A DNA stretch of 6,118 bases from assembly GCA_003151655.1 (NCBI GenBank), contig PLYB01000147.1, positions 500 through 6,617 of the forward strand, written 5' to 3'. The position numbers and the translations under genes are program-made. The notes below the pieces were generated by a model. That model had not been told where the DNA came from, made no database searches, and saw nothing but the letters and a program-made list of their open reading frames with translations. This document shows, piece by piece, positions 1 through 5,856 of this stretch. How positions within the stretch are numbered: the first letter of the stretch is position 1; the number at the start of each line of letters is the position of its first letter. This DNA comes from Gallionellaceae bacterium. Lineage in GTDB: Bacteria > Pseudomonadota > Gammaproteobacteria > Burkholderiales > Gallionellaceae.

Positions 1-1007
1 GCCAGCCAGGCGAAGGCGATGGCTTCCATCCAATCGGCATCGATACCCAACACTTCGCTCTTCTGAATCAGGCATTGCGGCAATGCGTTTTGCAGGTGCG
101 AAATCAATGCCACGTTGTGAGCACCTCCACCGCATAGATAAATCTCCTGCGCGCCCTTACAGAAGCTTTGTATAGCCGTTGCGATGCTGTTACCCGTAAG
201 CGCCAGCAATGTGGCTTGCACATCCGCTGGAGTTTCGTTCCCGTTCAGATGGCTTTCCAGCCAAGTGAGATTAAACAGGTCGCGCCCGGTGCTTTTGGGC
301 GGAGCGGCCAAGAAGAAAGATTCAGCCAGTAACTTTTGCAATAACGCCGGAATAACTTTTCCGCTGGCTGCCCATGCGCCATTTTTATCGTAGGGCTTGC
401 CTTGGTGTTTGGCGATCCATGCATCCATCAATAAGTTGCCGGGACCGGTGTCAAATCCGGTCGTTGTGCCATTGCAGGGTAGATCACTCAAGTTGGCAAT
501 GCCACCGATGTTAAGAATGACGCGGTGGATGTCAGCATGGCGCAACACTTTATCGTGAAAAGCAGGAACCAGAGGTGCTCCCTGTCCGCCCGCAGCAATA
601 TCCCGGCTGCGAAAGTCGCTCACCACATGAATGCGGGTAAGCTCGGCCAAAAGTGCTGCGTTATTGAGTTGAATGGTGTAACCGTGTTCGGGGCGATGAC
701 GCACAGTTTGCCCGTGGCAACCGATAGCTTGTACTTGTCCGGCTGAGATGCCGTTTTTTTTCAGCAAACTGTGCGTCGCTCCGGCATATTCGCGCGCCAG
801 TTGGTTGGCAATGATCTGAGCTTGATGTAATTCATCGGGGGCAGGGTGGTGCAGTGCTAACAGCGCCTCTTTTAATGCAGGCTGATAGGTTTGGAAATGC
901 GTGCCGATGAGCTGGGGATGCTCGCCGGAAAGATCAACCAGCGCCGCGTCAATCCCGTCCAAACTGGTTCCAGACATCACGCCGATGTAAAGCTCCGGGT
1001 GGTTCAC
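1..1007 (-). CDS. anmK: Anhydro-N-acetylmuramic acid kinase, 3' end cut by window edge
   Basis: Cytoplasmic sugar kinase of the murein-recycling pathway; the family hydrolyses the 1,6-anhydro bond of anhydroMurNAc and phosphorylates it to MurNAc-6-phosphate. The reverse-strand frame is open without interruption for 335 codons. It shows the family's N-terminal phosphate-binding signature IGVMSGTSLDG (residues 8-18), the substrate/catalytic segment GFDTGPGN (184-191, with D186 equivalent to the known catalytic Asp), the glycine-rich CGGGAHN (292-298), and the DWMEAIAFAWLA stretch at the cut end. E. coli AnmK has 369 residues, so roughly 30-35 are missing beyond base 1. I chose GTG at 1005-1007 because it leaves the usual short lead before IGVMSGTS; there is no ATG before that motif and no clear Shine-Dalgarno. 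A TTG at 1032-1034, overlapping the upstream stop, is an alternative. It lies 23 bp behind the M23 peptidase and is probably co-transcribed and translationally linked. Identity is near certain; the exact start is less so. Confidence 0.95.
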   Translation of the reverse strand, partial: MNHPELYIGVMSGTSLDGIDAALVDLSGEHPQLIGTHFQTYQPALKEALLALHHPAPDELHQAQIIANQLAREYAGATHSLLKKNGISAGQVQAIGCHGQTVRHRPEHGYTIQLNNAALLAELTRIHVVSDFRSRDIAAGGQGAPLVPAFHDKVLRHADIHRVILNIGGIANLSDLPCNGTTTGFDTGPGNLLMDAWIAKHQGKPYDKNGAWAASGKVIPALLQKLLAESFFLAAPPKSTGRDLFNLTWLESHLNGNETPADVQATLLALTGNSIATAIQSFCKGAQEIYLCGGGAHNVALISHLQNALPQCLIQKSEVLGIDADWMEAIAFAWL

Positions 1008-1030
1008 TTGGCTAACCGGGTTAGCTAAAC

Positions 1031-2332
1031 TCAATCCAGCTTGGCCAAGCGCGTGTTGTGCAACATGGATAAACGATCATTCAACTCGCGCGTAGTTTCC
1101 AGAAAAGCAGTTTTTTGCGCCGCGCTGACGGGAGCGCCGTCCGGTAAGGCTACGCGAAGTGGATCGCGTTGTGTACCATCAATCTTGAACTCGTAATGCA
1201 AGTGCGGGCCGGTGGCCAAGCCAGTCATGCCGACGTAGCCAATGATTTCGCCTTGGCTGACATGCTGACCGCGATGGAGACCGGCGGCGAAACGCGACAA
1301 GTGACCATACACCGTGGAGTAGTGCCCGCCGGAATGGCTGATCATGATGACATTGCCATAACCGTGTTGTTGGCCTACCAGCGTAACCACACCGTCGGAG
1401 GTTACTTTGATCTTGGTTCCGGTGGGGGCGGCATAGTCCACGCCTCTATGGGAGCGCCATTTGTTCAGTATGGGGTGAAAACGTGATGAGCTGAAGCCCG
1501 AGCTAATGCGCGAAAATTCAATGGGTGAGCGCAAAAAAGCTTTATGCATACTTTGCCCATCAGGCGTGTAGTAGTTACCTGTCGTACTGCTGGTTTGAAA
1601 ATAAACTGCACGGTAGGCATGGCCTTGATTAACGAACTCTGCGGACAGTATGCGCCCGGAACGGACTGGTTCGCCATTGCTGTAGTTCTGTTCGTAAACC
1701 ACAGTGAATCTGTCCCCCTTGCGCAAGTCGCGGTGAAAATCGACATCGCCGCCGAAAATATCAGCCATTTGATTGGCGACCGGATCGGGTAATCCGGCGG
1801 CATCGGTAGCTGCGTATAAACTGTTTTTGATTTCTCCGGTACGCATGAAAACGCGTTGCTCTAATTGTGCCGGTAACAGGCCGGTTTTAAAGTCATTGCC
1901 ATTTTTCTCGATGACTATCTGGTCGCCATCGTTATTCAAATAACGCAATGCAAGCAAGCTGCCATCGGCAGCGATTTCGGATTGAACCTCTTTGCCCGGA
2001 GCAAGCTGGCGTAGTGATTCAGCAGCCTTGTTATTGCGCAGGTAATTGCTGGCAATATCATCTTCCACGCCCAATCGAGTCAACAAGTCGGCGACAGTAT
2101 CACCCCGTTGAACTCGTTCGTTACGCCAAAAAGTAGCAGTCGTACTGGCTGTTTGTGCAATCACGGGGAGTGCAATTTCCTCGACAATGGTTTTTTGTTC
2201 GGAGGTGTTGAAGGTTGTTTGCGGCATGATGCCGAAAGCGGTCACAACGCCGAGCAAGGGTACGGTAGACAAAGTGACGAGCCAGCGCAATTTCAATTTG
2301 TGTGCTTGCGATAAGGTGTTTTGCGGTAACAT
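1031..2332 (-). CDS. mepM: M23 murein DD-endopeptidase, MepM-like, membrane-anchored
   Basis: Predicted zinc endopeptidase that cuts peptidoglycan cross-links in the periplasm, giving room for wall growth. The product is 433 residues from the chosen start. A short basic N-terminus (HKLKLR) precedes a hydrophobic segment at about 15-38, a signal anchor. A LysM/OapA-like segment (about 68-110, containing VQRGDTVADLL) follows, then a linker domain and a C-terminal M23 domain. The M23 motifs are complete: HRGVD (H295 and D299), YGHL (H344) and GPHLHYEF (H377 and H379). H295, D299 and H379 are the expected zinc ligands, with H344 and H377 catalytic. An in-frame ATG exists 90 bases upstream at 2422, but the start at 2332 has a strong GGAGG five bases ahead and sits just before the signal anchor. 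It leads the operon with anmK and is divergent from tyrS, as in Pseudomonas. The family is certain; the symbol is by similarity to YebA/MepM. Confidence 0.9.
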   Translation of the reverse strand: MLPQNTLSQAHKLKLRWLVTLSTVPLLGVVTAFGIMPQTTFNTSEQKTIVEEIALPVIAQTASTTATFWRNERVQRGDTVADLLTRLGVEDDIASNYLRNNKAAESLRQLAPGKEVQSEIAADGSLLALRYLNNDGDQIVIEKNGNDFKTGLLPAQLEQRVFMRTGEIKNSLYAATDAAGLPDPVANQMADIFGGDVDFHRDLRKGDRFTVVYEQNYSNGEPVRSGRILSAEFVNQGHAYRAVYFQTSSTTGNYYTPDGQSMHKAFLRSPIEFSRISSGFSSSRFHPILNKWRSHRGVDYAAPTGTKIKVTSDGVVTLVGQQHGYGNVIMISHSGGHYSTVYGHLSRFAAGLHRGQHVSQGEIIGYVGMTGLATGPHLHYEFKIDGTQRDPLRVALPDGAPVSAAQKTAFLETTRELNDRLSMLHNTRLAKLD

Positions 2333-2337
2333 TCGCG

Positions 2338-2342
2338 CCTCC
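2338..2342 (-). promoter_or_regulatory. Shine-Dalgarno deciding the mepM start
   Basis: On the minus strand, GGAGG is followed by CGCGA and then ATG at 2332, an ideal five-base spacing. Neither of the upstream in-frame ATGs (2353, 2422) has a comparable ribosome-binding site, so this site selects the 433-residue product. Confidence 0.75.
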
Positions 2343-2394
2343 AATGGCTGCATTTTTCTGGTGTGACGAACCTGAATTCGTCGAATTGGTGCGC

Positions 2395-2422
2395 ACTTTA
2401 CCAGAAAGCGACATAGCCGCAA
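2395..2422 (-). promoter_or_regulatory. Candidate sigma-70 promoter for mepM-anmK
   Basis: Minus strand: -35-like TTGCGG (2422-2417), 16-base spacer, then TAAAGT (2400-2395) preceded by TGG, which makes an extended -10. Transcription would begin near 2388, giving a leader of about 56 bases to the ATG at 2332. If real, it excludes the longer start at 2422. The -35 matches only three of six consensus bases, so this is a hypothesis. Confidence 0.35.
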
Positions 2423-2518
2423 AATGCGTCTGGGTATTTGGACGAATTTTTGACAAATGGCGCGATGGGGGCGACGGGCGACAGGAAATGGCGGATGAGC
2501 GGTGCTTGGTTCTGCTCC

Positions 2519-2613
2519 TCCCCTGACAAGGGGAGGTTGGGAGGGGTTAGGTTTTGTAACTTCACAGTGGAAAAAATAAAACCAAACCCCCTCACTCCCC
2601 CTTGTCAGGGGGA
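2519..2613. repeat. Family A dispersed palindromic element, complete copy
   Basis: An imperfect inverted repeat of about 95 bp. The left arm (2519 to about 2554) and right arm (about 2579-2613) are near-identical when one is reverse-complemented; they share the CCCCTGACAAGGGG core and the G-rich tract leading into GGTTTT. Each arm also folds on itself: CCCCT-GACA-AGGGG at 2520-2533, and CCCCCT-TGTC-AGGGGG at 2597-2612. The A-rich centre is not palindromic. There is no open frame of its own, so it would be a non-autonomous REP- or MITE-like element. A second copy begins at 6095 in the opposite sense. Its sequence type resembles short interspersed repeats seen in many proteobacterial genomes, but I cannot assign it to a named family. 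Confidence 0.8.
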
Positions 2614-2703
2614 TGCGTACTCGCTCATTTCTTCCGAGTGAAAGCCTTTTTGCTCAGGCTCGTCATGTATAAACAATCAACAACGATAAGATATTAGAAA
2701 TAT

Positions 2704-3897
2704 ATGAGTCAGCAAGAAACCCTGGAAATCATCAAGCGCGGCGCAGATGAGCTGCTACTGGAAACCGAGCTGCTTAAAAAGCTTGCGCAAAATCGCCCAC
2801 TACGGATCAAAGCGGGCTTTGACCCTACCGCACCCGATTTGCACCTCGGGCACACCGTGTTACTTAATAAGATGCGCCAGCTGCAAGACTTGGGGCATCA
2901 CGCCCTGTTCCTGATCGGCGATTTCACCGGCATGATCGGCGACCCGACCGGTAAAAATGCGACCCGCCCGCCGTTGACGCGCGAGCAGGTGTTGGCCAAT
3001 GCAGAGAGTTACCGCGAGCAGGTGTTCAAGGTGCTTGATCCAGCCAAGACCGAAGTGGTGTTCAATTCCACCTGGATGGACAAATTCACTGCGGTTGACT
3101 TGATTCGCCTTGCCGCTACCCATACCGTGGCGCAGATGCTGGAGCGCGATGATTTTTCCAAGCGTTATAAAGGCAACCAGCCCATTGCCATTCACGAATT
3201 CATTTATCCCTTGGTGCAAGGTTATGATTCCGTCGCGCTTAAGGCCGACATTGAATTGGGCGGCACTGATCAGAAATTTAACCTGCTGATGGGGCGCGAA
3301 TTGCAAAAGCACTTCGGTCAACCTTCGCAGTGCGTACTTACCATGCCGCTGCTGGAAGGTTTGGATGGTGTCAACAAAATGTCCAAGTCGCTGGGCAACT
3401 ACGTCGGCATTACCGATACCCCGCAAGAAATGTTCGGGAAGCTCATGTCTGTTTCGGATGTGCTGATGTGGCGTTACCTGGAATTGCTCTCCTTTGAGAG
3501 CTTGGCGACTATCGCCAAGTGGCGCGAAGAAGTGGCTGATGGCCGCAACCCGCGCGACATCAAAGTGCTGATGGCGCAAGAACTTATTACCCGCTTCCAT
3601 TCGAAGCCGGCTGCGACGGATGCGCTGGCTGAATTCGAAGCGCGCTTCCAGAAGGGCGTATTGCCGGATGATATGCCCGAAATCAGCGTGGTTTGTACCG
3701 ACGGGCATATCGGCATCGCCCATATGCTCAAACAAGCCGATTTGGTTGCCAGCACTTCCGAAGCGTTGCGCATGATCGACGCTGGCGCAGTCAAGCTGGA
3801 TGGAGAAAAAATCAGCGACAAAGCTTTGCAACTTAAAGCCTGTGTGGTGGTGGCTCAGGTCGGCAAGCGCAAATTCGGGCGGGTAACTATCAGTTAG
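2704..3897 (+). CDS. tyrS: Tyrosyl-tRNA synthetase
   Basis: Class I aminoacyl-tRNA synthetase that activates tyrosine with ATP and charges tRNA-Tyr in the cytoplasm; it acts as a homodimer. The 397 residues fit the roughly 400-residue bacterial form whose second signature reads KMSKS (TyrZ-like) rather than KFGKS. Visible motifs are the HIGH-box variant HLGH (47-50, within GFDPTAPDLHLGHT), the tyrosine/ATP pocket stretch YDSVALKADIELGGTDQKFN (174-193), and KMSKS (225-229). A C-terminal S4-like RNA-binding domain occupies about 336-395 (RMIDAGAVKLDGEKISDK). The ATG at 2704 is secured by an in-frame TAG at 2695-2697, but no good Shine-Dalgarno precedes it. It is monocistronic here: divergent from mepM and convergent with bepA, and followed 14 bases after its stop by a strong palindrome. 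Confidence 0.97.
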   Translation: MSQQETLEIIKRGADELLLETELLKKLAQNRPLRIKAGFDPTAPDLHLGHTVLLNKMRQLQDLGHHALFLIGDFTGMIGDPTGKNATRPPLTREQVLANAESYREQVFKVLDPAKTEVVFNSTWMDKFTAVDLIRLAATHTVAQMLERDDFSKRYKGNQPIAIHEFIYPLVQGYDSVALKADIELGGTDQKFNLLMGRELQKHFGQPSQCVLTMPLLEGLDGVNKMSKSLGNYVGITDTPQEMFGKLMSVSDVLMWRYLELLSFESLATIAKWREEVADGRNPRDIKVLMAQELITRFHSKPAATDALAEFEARFQKGVLPDDMPEISVVCTDGHIGIAHMLKQADLVASTSEALRMIDAGAVKLDGEKISDKALQLKACVVVAQVGKRKFGRVTIS

Positions 3898-3911
3898 GCA
3901 GTATAAACCAG

Positions 3912-3982
3912 CCGTAGGGGCGTATGGCAATACGCCCTTTTACAATATGCCACCAAGGGCGTATTGCCATACGCCCCTACGG
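3912..3982. repeat. Family B perfect 28-bp nested inverted repeat
   Basis: Bases 3912-3939 and 3955-3982 are exact reverse complements over 28 bp, separated by a 15-base loop (3940-3954). Each arm is itself a hairpin, GGGCGTAT and ATACGCCC around a four-base GGCA or TGCC loop. The structure can therefore fold as one long stem or as two hairpins. It fills most of the 79-bp gap between the convergent genes tyrS and bepA and overlaps the last two codons of bepA. Its form suggests an interspersed REP/BIME-like repeat of a kind with a GTAGGGGCG terminus; the family assignment is an inference. Confidence 0.9.
3918..3941 (+). terminator. Probable intrinsic terminator of tyrS
   Basis: An 8-bp GC-rich stem (3918-3925 with 3930-3937), a four-base loop and a following TTTT (3938-3941) start 20 bases after the tyrS stop. 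The larger 28-bp palindrome could also end transcripts from bepA on the other strand, although the minus-strand hairpin is followed by CTTGG and not by a T run. The T tract is short, so termination is likely but unproven. Confidence 0.5.
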
Positions 3983-5401
3983 ATTCTTATTCCTTTGCGC
4001 GGCTGCGATTGCTCTGAATTGTTTAAGTTCGGTTTCAATCGTCGATAGCTCGTAATAATCTGTTCCGGTTTGTTTGGCGAGTTCGAGTTGATCGATGGCA
4101 CCGCGCAGATTACCGTGCAGAATAAAATAGTAAGCCAGTGCATGGTGTTCTTCTTGTACTCTGCCCAGCGCGGCAAAGGTTTTTGCCTGTAGCTCGTATA
4201 GGCGCTGATCATTGCCGTGAATGAGGATTTGTTCGTTGAGTAATTTGAGCGCATCCTGATAGCTGTGGTTTTCTAAAAGAACTTCGGCATAATCGTAGAC
4301 CAGCGCACGGTGCTGCGGGAAATTTTGCGTGGCGGTGCGATAAAATCCGGCAAGATTCTTTTCCTGTCCGTTGCTGCGCTTTAATTTCCCTGCCAACGTG
4401 GTGATCATGGCGTTGAATGGAGCCTGGTTTTGCAAGCTAATGAATTCCTGCTCGGCCAATTTGCCTTGTTTGTTACGCAACAAGGCGAGTGTCAGGCCAT
4501 AGTGGTTTGCGATAGGATTGCCGAATTTTTGATCGCCCAAGGCGGATTTGAAGAAAGCGATAGCCTCTGCGGGTGGCTTGGTGATGGCGTGCAGCTTGGC
4601 TCGCACCAATTGAAAATTAAGGCTGTCCGGTACCAGCCGAAACGGTGTTTGCTGTAGGCGGTTGTCGACATCGGCAATACGTTCCGCAGTGATGGGGTGG
4701 GTGCGCAGATAGGATGGGGCGTTGCCCTCCAGCAGGCGCGTGGCTCTTTGCATGCGTTCAAAAAAAGCAGGCATGGCGCGGGTGTCAAAGCCTGATTTTT
4801 GCAGGGTGGCAATGCCGATGCGGTCAGCCTCTTGCTCATTCTCGCGGGTGAAATTGAGTTGTCGTTGCATGACCCCGCCTTGGGCTCCCATAATAGCGGC
4901 TGATGCGGCTTGGGGGTTGTTGCGAGCGGCGAGAATAGCCACGGCGATGGTCGCCAGCGCGGCAAGCGAGTCGTACTTTTGGCCGGAGATCATACGTGCA
5001 AAATGGTGCTGGGTGACGTGGGAAATTTCGTGACTCAACACTGAAGCTAACTCGGATTCGTTTTCCGCCAGAAGTATTAATCCGGTGTTTACGCCGACAA
5101 AACCACCGGGCATAGCGAAGGCGTTAATGGCATTGTCATTGATAGCGAAGAATTCAAAATCCATTGCCGGTTCCGGGCAATTCGAGACCAGAATATCACC
5201 CAATTGATTAAGATAATCGGCCACCTCCGCGTCATCCAGATAGCTTTTGTTGGCGCGTATCTGATACATGCTTTGCTCACCGATTTGGCGCTCCTGCAAT
5301 GGCGAGATCATCTCTTGCGACACGTCGCCCAAGTCGGGCAAGCCGTCGGCATAGCAGGCCAGTGTGGCACAACAGAACAGGAGAAAAATAATTCGTTTCA
5401 T
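3977..5401 (-). CDS. bepA: Periplasmic M48 metalloprotease with TPR-like C-terminus (BepA/YfgC family)
   Basis: Predicted exported zinc protease and chaperone that, in E. coli BepA, helps assemble LptD and other outer-membrane proteins or degrades stalled ones at the BAM complex. The 474 residues are close to the family's length. A Sec signal peptide covers about 1-18 (KR, hydrophobic core, CYA|DG cleavage); Cys16 does not sit in a good lipobox. The M48 domain has HEISH (124-128) with H124, H128 and E191 (in ENEQEAD) as zinc ligands, a hydrophobic stretch at about 145-160, and LRTHPIT with H235. H235 corresponds to the BepA histidine that caps the metal site. Residues about 262-474 are helical TPR-like repeats. 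No Shine-Dalgarno precedes the ATG at 5401. The final Pro codon and TAG stop lie inside the family B palindrome. It is divergent from the rhodanese gene. Family sure; substrate inferred. Confidence 0.92.
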   Translation of the reverse strand: MKRIIFLLFCCATLACYADGLPDLGDVSQEMISPLQERQIGEQSMYQIRANKSYLDDAEVADYLNQLGDILVSNCPEPAMDFEFFAINDNAINAFAMPGGFVGVNTGLILLAENESELASVLSHEISHVTQHHFARMISGQKYDSLAALATIAVAILAARNNPQAASAAIMGAQGGVMQRQLNFTRENEQEADRIGIATLQKSGFDTRAMPAFFERMQRATRLLEGNAPSYLRTHPITAERIADVDNRLQQTPFRLVPDSLNFQLVRAKLHAITKPPAEAIAFFKSALGDQKFGNPIANHYGLTLALLRNKQGKLAEQEFISLQNQAPFNAMITTLAGKLKRSNGQEKNLAGFYRTATQNFPQHRALVYDYAEVLLENHSYQDALKLLNEQILIHGNDQRLYELQAKTFAALGRVQEEHHALAYYFILHGNLRGAIDQLELAKQTGTDYYELSTIETELKQFRAIAAAQRNKNP

Positions 5402-5538
5402 AGGTATTATGATAACCGCTTTGAATTGGTGAAAATAGCGATTTACGGTTTTTAACGGGATGCTCGTTTATACTTTGGCACAGACGTGGCCTTGAGTAAG
5501 AGTCGAATTTTAAGTTTATTGATGGAGTAGTCAGAAAG
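5402..5538. promoter_or_regulatory. Divergent promoter region of bepA and rhodanese-tusA
   Basis: This 137-bp A/T-rich gap must hold start signals for both directions. Towards the rhodanese gene there is TATACT at 5469-5474 (no convincing -35). There is also TTGAGT (5492-5497), 17 bases, TTTATT (5515-5520), but that second pair would start transcription too close to the GGAG at 5524-5527. Towards bepA the minus strand carries TTTTCA (5435-5430), 18 bases, CATAAT (5411-5406), ending only four bases before the ATG. Individual elements are weak candidates; the role of the region as a whole is clear from gene orientation. Confidence 0.4.
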
Positions 5539-5856
5539 ATGAGTAGTTACAAAAACATGACAGTTGCAGAATTGCAGCCCTTGCTGGCGGGTGGAATGGT
5601 TAAGCTGGTTGATGTGCGAACCGATGCGGAAGTGGCTCGCGGCTATATTAAGGGCGCGGCGATGTTACCTTTGCATTTGTTGCCGATACATATTCAAGAG
5701 TTGGATGCCAAGGCACCAACGGTGTTTTATTGCCAAATGGGCGGGAGGTCGGCGCAGGCGGCTTCTTTCGCCGCGAATCAGGGAATGCAGGACGTTTACA
5801 ATTTGCAAGGCGGCATTACGGCGTGGGCGCAGTCTGGCGGGGAGATCACGGTATGA
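5539..5856 (+). CDS. Single-domain rhodanese-like sulfurtransferase
   Basis: A 105-residue cytoplasmic protein that is just one rhodanese fold, with no signal peptide or extra domain. It shows the typical VDVRTDAEVARGYIKGAAMLPL segment split over residues 24-45 (CH2A-like LVDVRTDAEVARGYIKGA). The active-site loop is CQMGGR (65-70) with Cys65 positioned to carry a persulfide, and NLQGGITAWAQSG follows at 88-100. The six-residue loop is that of sulfur, not phosphate, chemistry. A GGAG at 5524-5527 lies 11 bases ahead of the ATG, a little far. Its TGA overlaps the ATG of the downstream TusA-family gene, so the two are very likely translated together, and this protein probably loads sulfur onto that partner. 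The sulfur source and final acceptor cannot be told from the sequence; GlpE/PspE-like in size only. Confidence 0.9.
   Translation: MSSYKNMTVAELQPLLAGGMVKLVDVRTDAEVARGYIKGAAMLPLHLLPIHIQELDAKAPTVFYCQMGGRSAQAASFAANQGMQDVYNLQGGITAWAQSGGEITV

Larger units (their letters stand above)
2333..2703. other. Divergent intergenic region between mepM and tyrS
   Basis: These 371 bases hold the mepM leader and candidate promoter on the left (about 2333-2422), unassigned sequence (2423-2518), the 95-bp family A palindromic repeat (2519-2613), and an A/T-rich tyrS leader (2614-2703). Reading frames crossing the region have no recognisable product and run through the repeat, so I call no gene here. I found no tRNA, and no T-box or other riboswitch that I can recognise ahead of tyrS. 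The tyrS promoter is not clear: a TATAAA at 2668-2673 has TTGCTC at 2650-2655, but the spacing of 12 is too short. Confidence 0.6.

Noticed and set aside
1169..1803. Several 80-110-codon frames on either strand inside the M23 peptidase gene
   Set aside because: All overlap the strongly supported mepM frame and show no family motif or start signal.
2450..2478. Exact TTGACA at 2450-2455 as a tyrS promoter -35
   Set aside because: No acceptable -10 at 16-18 bases; the corresponding stretch is G/C-rich (GACGGG).
2438..2641. Small plus-strand frame upstream of tyrS (67 codons)
   Set aside because: Most of it is translated family A repeat, with no ribosome-binding site and no protein-like pattern.
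2614..2703. Possible regulatory leader (small hairpins such as ACTCG/CGAGT at about 2619-2639) before tyrS
   Set aside because: Stems are only four to five base pairs, with no T-box elements or other recognised riboswitch features; T-boxes would also be unexpected in a proteobacterium.
2860..3930. Long 356-codon frame on the minus strand opposite tyrS
   Set aside because: It is a shadow of the tyrS coding strand: no recognisable domains, rich in His/Gln typical of antisense frames, and tyrS has every family motif intact.
5089..5455. Short frames on both strands around the bepA 5' end
   Set aside because: They overlap the bepA signal peptide and M48 domain codons and have no support of their own.
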